This document shows positions 1 to 7,999 of a DNA stretch of 35,079 bases, one piece after another. The notes below the pieces were generated by a model. That model saw nothing but the letters and a program-made list of their open reading frames with translations, was not told where the DNA came from and searched no databases. The translations under genes and the position numbers were made by a program. This DNA is from an uncultured Acidobacteriota bacterium (lineage in GTDB: Bacteria > Acidobacteriota > Thermoanaerobaculia > Multivoradales > SZUA-115): the NCBI GenBank assembly GCA_937867335.1, contig CALMKX010000322.1:1-35079 (forward strand), written 5' to 3'. Within the stretch, counting starts at the first letter, position 1. The number at the start of each line of letters is the position of its first letter.

Positions 1-1848
1 GAGACCACTAGGGCGCAGCTCCCGCAGGCCGTCCGAGCGCCCTAGCACACGGCAGCGCAGGGGCTCGCGGCCACCGCCGGCGCGGGCGTCGAGAGCGGCC
101 CGGGCGAGGCCGAAGATGCCGCGGTTGGAGATCTGCCACAGCTCGTGCTGCCCGTCCTCGAGCAGCAACCAGCCGACGTCGTCGTACAGGCCGTCCGCCG
201 AAGAGAAGCGGGCGAGCTTCTCACCCTCCAGGCGGTAGAGCCCGCCACCCTCGGTGGCGAACCACAGCACTCCGCGCTCATCCTCGTGGAAGGCGGTGAC
301 ATTGCCGGTGGTGAGCCCTTCCTTCTCGGCCCAAGCCCGCACCCGGCCGTTGGCGAAGTGCATCAGGCCGCCACCGCTCGAGCCGAGCCAGAGTCCGCCG
401 TCCCGGGCGTCGGCGATGGCCGACACATACGGGCAGGTGAGGCCGTCCTGGACGCTCCAGGTGGTGAAGCCGCCCCCGTCGAAGCGGCTCAGGCCGCCGT
501 CCGTTCCGATCCACAATCGGCCCTGGCGATCGACGTGGAGGCTGTTGACGATGTCCTTGGGCAGCCCATCCTTCACCCGGTAGGAGCGGAAGCGGCCGTC
601 CCGGAAGGCGCTCAGGCCACCGGTGGTGCCCACCCAGAGGGTCCCGTCCGGCGTCTCGGCCAGGGAATTGATCCAGTCGAAAGCCAGGCCGTCACGCTGG
701 GTCCACACCGAGACCCGATCGGCGTCGAGGCGGGCGAGGCCCAGTGCAGTGCCGAGCCAGATCCGGCCGAGGTGGTCCTCGAGCAGGGCCGTCACGGTGT
801 CGTCCGGCAGCCCTTCCGGCTTGCCGTACACCACCAGCCGAGGGTCCAACAGCTGCTCGAGGCCGCCGTTGTCGGTGCCGATCCAGAGGCTGCCCTCGCG
901 GTCCACCAGCAGAGAGCGGGGCATCCGCCCGGCGAGGCCGTTGGTCTCGTTCACGCTCTCCCAGCGGCCGTCGTGGTGGCGGGCGAGGCCGGCGTCCCCA
1001 CCCACCCAGAGGTTGCCGTCGCGGTCGAGGGCGAGAGCGAAGACTCTCGGCATCGTGGCCTGGCGGCCCGCTCCGAAAGGCTCGAAACGGCCATCGCGGT
1101 AGCGGCAGAGCCCCCACCGCCCTCCCAGCACCAGCCCTTCTCCGGCGCTCTCCGCGAAGGCGAGGACCGAGCCCGCCAAGAGGCCGGCCGAGCCACTCAG
1201 GTTCTCGAGGCGCTCGCCCGTGAGCCGGGCGAGGCCCTCCCGGCAGCCGATCCACAGGGCGCCGGAGCGGTCCCGGTGGAGGGCCCAGACGACATCGGTG
1301 GGCAGCCCCTGCTCTCGCGTCCAGCTCTGCCCGCCGTGCGGGCCGAGGCGGATCAATCCGGCGCCCTGGGTGCCCACCCACAGCGTGCCATCAGGCTCGG
1401 CGAGGAGCGCGGAGATCACGCCCAGGGAGCGGCCTCCAGGCCCCGGCACGGCCTCGACACGATCGCCGCGCAAGCGGTAGAGGCCATCGACCGTGCCCAG
1501 CCACAGGCTGCCGTCCGTTCCGGGGGCGAGAACCCGGATGTCGTGGCTCCCGAGCTGTGGGGTGTTGCGGTGGTCCCAGAGCCGGAAGCGCAGGCCGTCG
1601 AAGCGGGCGAAGCCCTCGGCGGTGCCGGCCCAGAGGTAGCCCTCGGAACTCTGGGCGAGAGCCACCACCTGATTGATCGGCAGGCCGTCGTCCGTGGACC
1701 AGGAGCGATGGCCGTACTGGGAGAGAGCTTTCTGGGGGTCGAGAGCCGAAGCCGGGAGGGCGAGGAGAAGCAGAGCTCCTATCCCGAGCAACGCCCGCAG
1801 CCGGCTGCGGATCTCGAGCGGAGAGCTGAAGGGCAGAGGTCGAGCCAT
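1..1848 (-). CDS. Two-component regulator propeller (Reg_prop) sensor, N-terminal part, cut by window edge
   Basis: 616 codons are visible and the frame runs off the left edge. The start is the ATG at 1848, with GAGGG about 8 bases upstream. Residues 1-35 form a signal peptide or N-terminal membrane anchor (LLGIGALLLLALPASA). After it come about 13 beta-propeller strand repeats of the form DGL-x-V-x-G-x-LW-GT-x-GL, for example DDGLPINQVVALAQ, GYLWAGTAEGFARFDG and GRLWIGTDGGLSRFDGG. This is the periplasmic sensing region of the Reg_prop family. Family members usually have 14 such repeats (two seven-bladed propellers), then a Y_Y_Y domain, a membrane helix and a histidine kinase, GGDEF or DNA-binding output. 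The output domain is outside the window, so the signalling type cannot be stated. A long open frame on the opposite strand is a shadow. Confidence 0.9.
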   Translation of the reverse strand, partial: MARPLPFSSPLEIRSRLRALLGIGALLLLALPASALDPQKALSQYGHRSWSTDDGLPINQVVALAQSSEGYLWAGTAEGFARFDGLRFRLWDHRNTPQLGSHDIRVLAPGTDGSLWLGTVDGLYRLRGDRVEAVPGPGGRSLGVISALLAEPDGTLWVGTQGAGLIRLGPHGGQSWTREQGLPTDVVWALHRDRSGALWIGCREGLARLTGERLENLSGSAGLLAGSVLAFAESAGEGLVLGGRWGLCRYRDGRFEPFGAGRQATMPRVFALALDRDGNLWVGGDAGLARHHDGRWESVNETNGLAGRMPRSLLVDREGSLWIGTDNGGLEQLLDPRLVVYGKPEGLPDDTVTALLEDHLGRIWLGTALGLARLDADRVSVWTQRDGLAFDWINSLAETPDGTLWVGTTGGLSAFRDGRFRSYRVKDGLPKDIVNSLHVDRQGRLWIGTDGGLSRFDGGGFTTWSVQDGLTCPYVSAIADARDGGLWLGSSGGGLMHFANGRVRAWAEKEGLTTGNVTAFHEDERGVLWFATEGGGLYRLEGEKLARFSSADGLYDDVGWLLLEDGQHELWQISNRGIFGLARAALDARAGGGREPLRCRVLGRSDGLRELRPSGL

Positions 1849-1932
1849 GGCATCCCTCGGAACCGTTGGGCCCCCGCCCTCGACGCCGTCGCTCCGGAGA
1901 TCACCGAGAACCCGGAGAAACATGTCTTGCGC

Positions 1933-1941
1933 ATTATCACA
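1933..1941 (-). promoter_or_regulatory. Possible extended -10 promoter element for the propeller gene
   Basis: On the minus strand the sequence reads TGTGATAAT, an extended -10 (TG-N-GATAAT) about 85 bases upstream of the ATG at 1848. No convincing -35 hexamer lies 16-18 bases further upstream. This is a weak call based on one element. Confidence 0.3.
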
Positions 1942-2073
1942 TGAAATGCGAGCTGGCCGGCATGGGTCTTTTGTTCATCCTTTGGACCCCTGGGCCAGCT
2001 GGAAGGTACCCGAGACGCCGAGAGGGCTGGCACGGTGGCCTGCCCCCACGACCCTGGGACCGAGAACGGTGTA

Positions 2074-2103
2074 GGGGCGGCGCCCCGTGGCCGCCCGGGA
2101 CGG
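2074..2103. repeat. REP-like GC hairpin, copy 1
   Basis: GGGCGGC (2075-2081) pairs with GCCGCCC (2090-2096), followed by GGGACGG. A near-identical element lies at 3527-3556. Both copies sit just downstream of the 3' end of a minus-strand gene. No U-tract follows on either strand, so this looks more like a dispersed palindromic element than a simple intrinsic terminator. The rest of the roughly 300-base gap between 1848 and 2153 shows no gene. Confidence 0.55.
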
Positions 2104-2152
2104 CGCGCCCGGCCGACGCCGCCCGAAGGCGGGCAGGCACGGGGGCCTGCCT

Positions 2153-3415
2153 CTACTTGCCCGCGACTCGCCGGAGATCCTTGGCCAGCTCGCGGATCTC
2201 GGTCAAATCCCGCTGCATCTCGCTCCAGCCGTACCACAGGGCGTAATCCGGGCTGGCGTGGAAGGTGCCCTGGAACGTGCGCATGCGATGCTCGAGGAAC
2301 ATCACCCACAGCTTCTGCTCGATGGTCGAGCCGGCATCGTGGAAAGTGAGCAGATCGGGGAAGGCCGAGCTGTAGCCCTCGGGCTTGGCCAGCACGCCAT
2401 CCTTGTAGAGAGCGGCCACCGTGCGGATCGCTTCGGCCATCAGGTGGTCCGCCTGGCGGATCATCTCGTCGCCCTGCTTGAGCTGCTGGGTGGCGAAGGC
2501 CGAGGCATGGCACTGCGAGCAGGTGGCGAGCATCTGATCGCGCTCTTTCTGCCATGCCTCCTGGGTGAGCCGGGCCACGTCCGCCGCCTTCACCACCTCC
2601 AGCCGGCCGGTCGGCTTGCCGTCGGGGTCGAGCACGCCCAGGCCCTGCAGGATCGTCGCCCGGTCCGCGGTCCATTGGGCGTCTTCGGGCATCGGCAAGC
2701 GCACGGCGAGGAAGCCCCAGGCGGTGCGCACCTCGTGGTTGCCGTCTCGCATGTGGCAGGTCTGGCAGGTGGGAGCCGCCGCCGTCTCCGGCAGCACGCC
2801 GGCGCGCTTCAGGCCGTGGCGCACGCCGTGCTTCGATGAGGAGTACATCTCCCACTGCGGGTGGTCGAAGCCCATGTGGCAGGTCTGGCAGGCCTCCGGC
2901 TGTCGCGCTTCGGCCACCGAGAAGGTGTGGCGGGTGTGGCAGGCGTCGCAGGAGGCCACGCCGAATCCACCCGAGGCAGAGGCCAGGTCCCGGATCTCCT
3001 CCGGGCTCTTCAAGCCGATCTTGTGGCAGGCGCCGCACCCCTTCTGGCCTTCGGTCATCGCCATCGGCTGCCAGTGGGCGGTGGGCATCGCCTTCATCGC
3101 CGCCCAGGCGGCGGCGTGCTTGCCCTTCTTGAACTGGTCCACGCGATCGGGGTGGCAGGTGCCGCAGGTCTCCGGCGTGGGGATCGCGGCTTTGGCGAAG
3201 TCGGTCGCCGTCTGGTGGGCCGTGCCGTGGCAGTCGGCGCAGTCGACCTCCGCGGCCGCGTGCTTGGAGGCCTTCCAGTCCCCGACAATGCCGGGGCTGG
3301 TCTGGGTATGGCACTCGACGCAGCTCATCGACGGCTCTGCGGCGCGCGCGGCACTGGCTCCCAGCCCGAGGGCAAGGCAAAGAGTGGCAAGAACCAGTCT
3401 TGCTTCGAATCGCAT
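2153..3415 (-). CDS. Octahaem c-type cytochrome, hydroxylamine oxidoreductase-like family
   Basis: 420 residues from the ATG at 3415, chosen because a strong AAGGAGGAG lies 5-6 bases upstream and a signal peptide follows at once (residues 1-25, ending SAARAAE). An upstream in-frame start would add 37 residues without export features. There are exactly eight CxxCH haem sites, at C32, C59, C84, C127, C156, C176, C217 and C299. The first seven are packed in the N-terminal half; the eighth follows a gap of about 80 residues. The tail (residues 300-420) is helical, with DYALWYGWSEM near 390-400. Haem count, spacing and tail match the octahaem HAO family. That family oxidises hydroxylamine when a C-terminal tyrosine is cross-linked to the catalytic haem, and otherwise acts in reduction. 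Y391 and Y395 are nearby, but whether either aligns with the cross-linking residue cannot be judged by eye. Expected to be periplasmic. No quinol-oxidising NapC/NrfH-type partner is adjacent. Confidence 0.85.
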   Translation of the reverse strand: MRFEARLVLATLCLALGLGASAARAAEPSMSCVECHTQTSPGIVGDWKASKHAAAEVDCADCHGTAHQTATDFAKAAIPTPETCGTCHPDRVDQFKKGKHAAAWAAMKAMPTAHWQPMAMTEGQKGCGACHKIGLKSPEEIRDLASASGGFGVASCDACHTRHTFSVAEARQPEACQTCHMGFDHPQWEMYSSSKHGVRHGLKRAGVLPETAAAPTCQTCHMRDGNHEVRTAWGFLAVRLPMPEDAQWTADRATILQGLGVLDPDGKPTGRLEVVKAADVARLTQEAWQKERDQMLATCSQCHASAFATQQLKQGDEMIRQADHLMAEAIRTVAALYKDGVLAKPEGYSSAFPDLLTFHDAGSTIEQKLWVMFLEHRMRTFQGTFHASPDYALWYGWSEMQRDLTEIRELAKDLRRVAGK

Positions 3416-3526
3416 GGAACTCCTCCTTTTTTGCTCAGCCGAATCGGAGCTTGCTTTTCGCCGGAGTGTACCGCAGGCCGAAGCGCCGATCCGAGGCCTC
3501 AGGGCGCTCGGGCTGGAAAGATGCAA

Positions 3527-3556
3527 GGGCGGCCCCCTGTGGCCGCCCGGGAGGGG
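3527..3556. repeat. REP-like GC hairpin, copy 2
   Basis: GGGCGGCC (3527-3534) pairs perfectly with GGCCGCCC (3541-3548) around a CCCTGT loop, followed by GGGAGGG. It begins 4 bases past the stop of the small secreted protein gene on the minus strand and matches the element at 2074-2103. It may limit read-through between that gene and the downstream cytochrome gene. Confidence 0.55.
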
Positions 3557-3559
3557 GTG

Positions 3560-4039
3560 CTAATTCCAGCAGTTGGCCGGTTGGTCGTTGATGAACACCC
3601 AGAACCGGCCCGCGCCGCTCACGTTGCCGTAGGCCTGCCAGCCCCAGCCGCCTTGGCCATCGTGGAACTCGGCCATCCGGTAGCCGGGGCCGAAATTGGC
3701 GGCGCAGAGGGCGTTGGCATTGGCCAGGCTACCCAGCGTGCTGCCCACCACCGGAGGCGTGAGGTACACGAAGCCGCGGGCCCAGCCGTTGTAGAAGTTC
3801 ACCGGCACGCCCGGGTTGGGGGCGCCGTCCGCGTACAGGCAGAGCACGGGCAGAGCCTGGGCGCAGCTGGTTTCTCCGGCGTAGGCGTCGCAGCCGTTGC
3901 AGCCCACGGTGTCGGTGCTGAACTGGGCGTTGTGGCTGCTCTTCGACCAGGTCATGCCGTTGCGCACCTGGGCACTTACGGCATCGGGCAGGCAGAGCGA
4001 AGCGATCACGAGCCCTGCTAGGGCGATCCACTTTCTCAT
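3560..4039 (-). CDS. Small secreted protein, stand-alone copy of the protease's C-terminal Cys-rich domain
   Basis: 159 residues from the ATG at 4039, with GAGGAA about 9 bases upstream. Residues 1-23 are a signal peptide (LAGLVIASLCLPDAVSA). Residues 29-159 are collinear with residues 656-788 of the adjacent S8 protease, sharing GMTW, CDAY-GET, PNPG-PVNFY-GW, GSLANANALCA, MAEFH, GGWGW and the identical C-terminus RFWVFINDQPANCWN. All six cysteines are conserved between the two proteins (C47, C50, C59, C67, C112 and C157 here), suggesting three disulphides. It starts 26 bases after the protease stop, so the genes are probably co-transcribed. I do not recognise a named family. It may be a binding or adhesion module, a decoy, or a partner of the protease; none of these can be shown from sequence. 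Confidence 0.85.
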   Translation of the reverse strand: MRKWIALAGLVIASLCLPDAVSAQVRNGMTWSKSSHNAQFSTDTVGCNGCDAYAGETSCAQALPVLCLYADGAPNPGVPVNFYNGWARGFVYLTPPVVGSTLGSLANANALCAANFGPGYRMAEFHDGQGGWGWQAYGNVSGAGRFWVFINDQPANCWN

Positions 4040-4065
4040 GGCGGAAATTCCTCGGCCCGCGGGCC

Positions 4066-6432
4066 CTAGTTCCAGCAATTGGCGGGTTGATCGTTGATGA
4101 ACACCCAGAAGCGACTGGTGGCGGTGGAGAAGACGTTGCCGTGCGAGGACCAGCCCCAGCCGCCCAGCGGATGATGGAACTCCGCCATCTGCCAGCCCGG
4201 GCCGAAAAACCCGGCGCAGAGGGCGTTGGCGTTGGCGAGGCTGCCGATCGCGTCGCCCCGAATGGGCAGCGAGAGCCCCACGTTGCCGCCCACCCAGCCG
4301 TCGTAGAAGTTCACCGGCAGGCCCGGGTTGGGAGAGCCGTCCGGGCGGATGCAGAGGATGGAGTGAGCTTCGCTGCACAGGGTCTCGCCTTGGTAGGCGT
4401 CGCAGCCGGCGCAGTTGAAGCGGTCGGTGCCGAAAGCGAGGTTGTGATCGAGCTTCGCCCAGGTCATGCCGCGGCGGCCGGCGGGTCGGGGTTCCTGGAA
4501 CCAGGCCCAGCCCATCCATTTGGGGTTGGCGCTGCAGCGCGCCTTGCGCACCCGCAGCGTGTAGTTGCCCGTGGTGGCCGGAGTGAATTGCACCACCTCG
4601 TAAGTGTTGTCCCAGCTCGAGGAGGCGGCCACCGTGCGGCCGCTGGAGTCGAGAATGCGCAGATCGAGATCGGCGCTCGGCTGGCGGCGGTAGCGGATGT
4701 AGCTCGGGTTGGTGTCCCAGGCGATCACCACGCGGGCCGGCTGGCCGGCGACGAGGGCCAGCGAGGCGACGTCCTCGTTGCGGGAAGCCCGGCAGGTGTA
4801 GCTCCGCCCGCCGAAGCCTCCCGCCTCCCCGCGCAGCACGCGATCGGCCTGCGACACCACGATGCCGCCGGCGCCATCGGCCTCGCCCACCACGCCGTCG
4901 TTGTCCACCACGTCGTTCAAAGCGGTCGCCATCAGCAGGGACTTGACAATCTCCGGCCACACGCCGAGGACGTTGTTGCGCTGGATCAGGAGGGCCGTCG
5001 AGGCGGTCACCACCGGAGCGGCGGCGCTGGTGCCCGAGAAGAAGCCGAGCCAGGGAGCGGCCCCGCTGGGCGCCAGGATGTTGGAGCCGGGAGCCGAGAC
5101 CTCGGGCTTCTCGCGGTCGCTATGCCCCGAGCGTGGGTCCCGCCAGCTGGAGCAGTGGGCGATCTGGTCGTCGGCCCAGTCCACCGTGAAGCGGGTGTCG
5201 TAGTTGCCCACGGCCACCACGTTGTAGGCCACTGCCGGGCTGCCCACATTGCCGGTGCCGGTGGCCGAGGAGCCGCAGACGGCCGGCCCGTCGGCGTTGT
5301 TGCCAGCCGAGACCACGACCGTGCGCCAGCGGTTCTGCACCAGGTCGTCGTAGAAGCGATCGAAGCTGCCCAGGCGGCGATTCGAATCCGAGCCGAAACT
5401 GAGGTTCAAGGCTCTGGCTCCCCAGCCGACCGCGGCGTTCGAGCGCCGTCGCAGCTGCCGCGTGCGGCCCCGGCAGGAGCCGTAGGCCCGCAGCTCCACG
5501 CCGGGAGCGATGCCCACCTCGAAGAAGTGCCGGCTGGTGATGATGCCGGCCACGGCGGTCGAATGGTTGCTGGTCTCGGCGCAGATGTTCACCGTGTCCT
5601 GGGCGACGTTGCCGAGGAAGGGATTGGCGAGGTTCACCCGCCCGCCGACCTCCACCTGGGCCACCCGCACGCCCGTGCCGTCGATGCCGAGGCCGTGCAC
5701 CACGTCCGCCCCGATGGCCGGGCCGGTGATGTCGAGATCGGCCTGGGCGTCGGGATCGAAAGAGACGCGCTCCACCTCCGCGCTGCGTGCCCAGAAAGCC
5801 ACGTCCCCGGCCGCCACGGTGGCATAGACCACCGGCGAGTAGGAGTCCGCTTCGGCGTCGAGCCCGCTCGCCAGCAGGGTCTCCAGGAAAGGGGTGACAG
5901 CCGGCAAGACGGCGGCGCTGCGGGCGGTGTCCGCCGCCAGGTAGAGGGCGTCGAGGTCTACCGGTTGGCGTAGAGCGGGCGGCGTGCCGGAGTCCACGGC
6001 GGGTTTGCTCAGGGTGTCGTCGAGCGGCGCCTGGAGCCAGAAGGCCACGGCGAGGGGCTCGCCGGGTACGGCGGCAGCCACTCGTTCGGCGAGATCCTCA
6101 TCGAGCTTGCCGTAAACGGCCTGGTAAGCCTGCTCCTCCGCGAGCTCGAGACTCTCTTGATCCACTTCCAGGCCGCGGGAGTCGATCGCCACCTCGTAGC
6201 TCTCGCCGGTAGGGTCGTCGATCTTGAACACCTGCGCCTGGGCGCCGCTCACGGGATAGTCGCCGGTGGTCGCGGCGGCCACCGTGAGCTCGGTGGTCGC
6301 ATAGCCGGTGCGTGCCGAGACGATCGCCAGCGCCGAGTCGGCGGCGGAGATCGGTTTGGCAGCGTGGGCCTGGGCTGCCGCAAGGGCCCCCACCAGGGCG
6401 AGCGGCAGGGCCAACTTCGAAAAACATCGCAT
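4066..6432 (-). CDS. Secreted S8 (subtilisin-like) serine peptidase with C-terminal Cys-rich domain
   Basis: 788 residues from the ATG at 6432, which has AAGGAGGAG upstream and a signal peptide (1-24). Residues 26-235 look like a propeptide. The peptidase domain spans about 240-540: H290 in NHSTAVAG, oxyanion N378 in SAGNN, and nucleophile S469 in SGTSAAAP. The position normally held by the catalytic Asp (DTG/DSG) reads VEVGG, giving Glu (E261). Residues 555-633 resemble a PPC-type beta-sandwich (ADLDLRILDSSG, TGNYTLRVRKA). Residues 656-788 are a domain with six cysteines, repeated as a separate gene immediately downstream. It is likely exported and self-processed, acting on extracellular protein. 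The Asp-to-Glu change makes activity uncertain; the other active-site residues are intact. Confidence 0.9.
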   Translation of the reverse strand: MRCFSKLALPLALVGALAAAQAHAAKPISAADSALAIVSARTGYATTELTVAAATTGDYPVSGAQAQVFKIDDPTGESYEVAIDSRGLEVDQESLELAEEQAYQAVYGKLDEDLAERVAAAVPGEPLAVAFWLQAPLDDTLSKPAVDSGTPPALRQPVDLDALYLAADTARSAAVLPAVTPFLETLLASGLDAEADSYSPVVYATVAAGDVAFWARSAEVERVSFDPDAQADLDITGPAIGADVVHGLGIDGTGVRVAQVEVGGRVNLANPFLGNVAQDTVNICAETSNHSTAVAGIITSRHFFEVGIAPGVELRAYGSCRGRTRQLRRRSNAAVGWGARALNLSFGSDSNRRLGSFDRFYDDLVQNRWRTVVVSAGNNADGPAVCGSSATGTGNVGSPAVAYNVVAVGNYDTRFTVDWADDQIAHCSSWRDPRSGHSDREKPEVSAPGSNILAPSGAAPWLGFFSGTSAAAPVVTASTALLIQRNNVLGVWPEIVKSLLMATALNDVVDNDGVVGEADGAGGIVVSQADRVLRGEAGGFGGRSYTCRASRNEDVASLALVAGQPARVVIAWDTNPSYIRYRRQPSADLDLRILDSSGRTVAASSSWDNTYEVVQFTPATTGNYTLRVRKARCSANPKWMGWAWFQEPRPAGRRGMTWAKLDHNLAFGTDRFNCAGCDAYQGETLCSEAHSILCIRPDGSPNPGLPVNFYDGWVGGNVGLSLPIRGDAIGSLANANALCAGFFGPGWQMAEFHHPLGGWGWSSHGNVFSTATSRFWVFINDQPANCWN

Positions 6433-6563
6433 GGTCGTCTCTCCTCCTTGACTGCGTTGGTCGCCGGCCAGGCAGGGCCTGGCCCGGGCGGACTTCGACA
6501 ACGCGGAAAAGCGGGGAGAATCGGCTCAGGCGAGAGTGGGCGGCCCGGCTCGAGGCGCGTGGC

Positions 6564-6965
6564 TCAGGAGGATTTCTTCTTGCCTCGGGCGCGCGGTTGT
6601 GAGGCCTTGGCCAGAAGCTGGCCGGCGCGCAAACGGGCGATCTCGGCGATCAGGTCGTAGCGCATGGGCTCATCGAGCGGAAAGCGCAGATTGCCTTTCT
6701 CACCGGCGTAGGGCGCCAGGCGCGCCACCAGGTCCGGATCGCCGGAGACCGGCGGGAAGACGCCGATATGGTGCTTGAAGGCGCCGAAGTAGATCACCAC
6801 GCCGCCCAGCTTGAACACCGGCATGCGGTAGCTGATGCCCTCCGTGGCCTCGGGAACGGCGGCCTGCACGGTCTTGCGGATGGTTTCGAGAATCTCCTGT
6901 ACCGCCGGCGGATAAGTAGCGATGTACTCGTCGATCGAGGTAGGGGCTGCGGCGCTGGGCTTCAT
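6564..6965 (-). CDS. DUF1801 / YdhG-type protein
   Basis: 133 residues from the ATG at 6965, with GGAGG five bases upstream; a longer in-frame extension has no supporting site. The pattern SIDEYIATYPPAVQ, AVPEATEGISYRMPVFK, VVIYFGAFKHHIGVFP and GNLRFPLDEPM is characteristic of DUF1801. This is a small cytoplasmic domain related to YdhG and the frataxin-like fold; some members are described as iron-binding or as general stress proteins. The C-terminal 15 residues are a Lys/Arg/Ser-rich tail. The gene is divergent from exodeoxyribonuclease III with about 150 bases between starts, so the promoters of both should lie in 6966-7116. No functional link to the neighbours is evident. Confidence 0.85.
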   Translation of the reverse strand: MKPSAAAPTSIDEYIATYPPAVQEILETIRKTVQAAVPEATEGISYRMPVFKLGGVVIYFGAFKHHIGVFPPVSGDPDLVARLAPYAGEKGNLRFPLDEPMRYDLIAEIARLRAGQLLAKASQPRARGKKKSS

Positions 6966-7116
6966 GGTACCTCCGTGGCCGGATTCTCCCATTCGGCGCC
7001 CCCTCGCCGCCACGCCGTGCGGGCCGGCGAAGGTGGTCGCGGCCGTGGCGCTCTGGCTTGCGGTTAGACTGCGCTGGCCCGGGAGACTCGATCGTCCGGG
7101 CCGGGAGGAGGGGCCT

Positions 7117-7896
7117 GTGCGCATCATCACCTGGAACGTCAATTCGATCCGCACCCGGCTGGACCGGGTGACCGCCTTGCTCGCCCGGCATCAGCCGGAT
7201 CTGCTCTGCCTGCAGGAAACCAAGGTGGTGGACGAGGAGTTCCCCCGCGAGGCGATCGAAGCCCTCGGCTACCAGGCCGAGCTCTACGGCCAGAAGACTT
7301 ACAACGGCGTGGCCCTGATCTCCCGCCGGGGGCTTGCCGGGGTGGAGCGCGGCTTCGCCGGGGACCCCCTGCCCGAGCAGGCGCGGGTGATCTCCGGCGA
7401 GCTCGAGGGGTTGCGGGTGGTGAACCTCTACGTGGTGAACGGCGAATCTCTGGGCAGCGAGAAGTTCCCGCTCAAGCTGGCCTGGCTGGATGGCGTCGCG
7501 GAGTGGCTCGCGGGCCGCCACCGGCCGGAGCAGCCGCTGCTCCTGGTGGGGGATTTCAACATCGCTCCCGACGATCGCGACGTCCACGACCCCCGGCTCT
7601 GGCAGGGCAAGGTGCTCTGCTCCGAGCCCGAGCGCGAGCGCCTGGGCAGGCTCCTGGGCTGGGGCACCCGGGACCTGCTGCGCTGCCGCACCGAAGAAGG
7701 CGGCCTCTTCACCTGGTGGGATTACCGCATGGGCGCCTTCCACCGCGGCTGGGGCCTGCGAATCGACCTCGCCCTGGGGACCGCGGTGGTGGCCGAGAGA
7801 CTGCGCGAGGTCACCATCGACCGTGACGAGCGCAAGCCCACCGGCGGCGAGTCCAAGCCCAGCGACCACGCCCCGGTGATCGTCGACCTGGACTGA
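7117..7896 (+). CDS. xth: Exodeoxyribonuclease III (AP endonuclease)
   Basis: 259 residues, close to the usual length of the family. The start is the GTG at 7117: GGGAGGAGGG lies just upstream, and the protein then opens with the standard VRIITWNVNSIR. Upstream ATG codons in frame would add a non-homologous stretch. Catalytic signatures are N7 in TWNVN, E34 in LQETK, YNGVALISR near 62-70, D146/N148 in VGDFNIAP, and D250/H251 in SDHAPVIVD. These make up the Mg-dependent EEP nuclease active site. The enzyme cleaves at abasic sites and removes 3' blocking groups in base excision repair, in the cytoplasm. It stands alone and is divergent from the DUF1801 gene. Confidence 0.95.
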   Translation: MRIITWNVNSIRTRLDRVTALLARHQPDLLCLQETKVVDEEFPREAIEALGYQAELYGQKTYNGVALISRRGLAGVERGFAGDPLPEQARVISGELEGLRVVNLYVVNGESLGSEKFPLKLAWLDGVAEWLAGRHRPEQPLLLVGDFNIAPDDRDVHDPRLWQGKVLCSEPERERLGRLLGWGTRDLLRCRTEEGGLFTWWDYRMGAFHRGWGLRIDLALGTAVVAERLREVTIDRDERKPTGGESKPSDHAPVIVDLD

Positions 7897-7999
7897 GAGA
7901 AAAACCCTGAAGCCGAAGGCCGCTTCTTCCTCGCCGCCCCGGGAGCCCGGCCTCGAGCCCGCGGCCCTGGCTGAAGCGCACGCCCTGGCTCTCGATTTC

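Noticed and set aside
145-1944. 599-codon open frame on the plus strand
   Set aside because: It lies antisense to the Reg_prop gene, whose repeats are unmistakable; its translation is low-complexity Ala/Glu/Pro-rich with no motif.
4087-5973. 628-codon plus-strand frame
   Set aside because: Antisense to the S8 protease, which has intact motifs and a good ribosome site.
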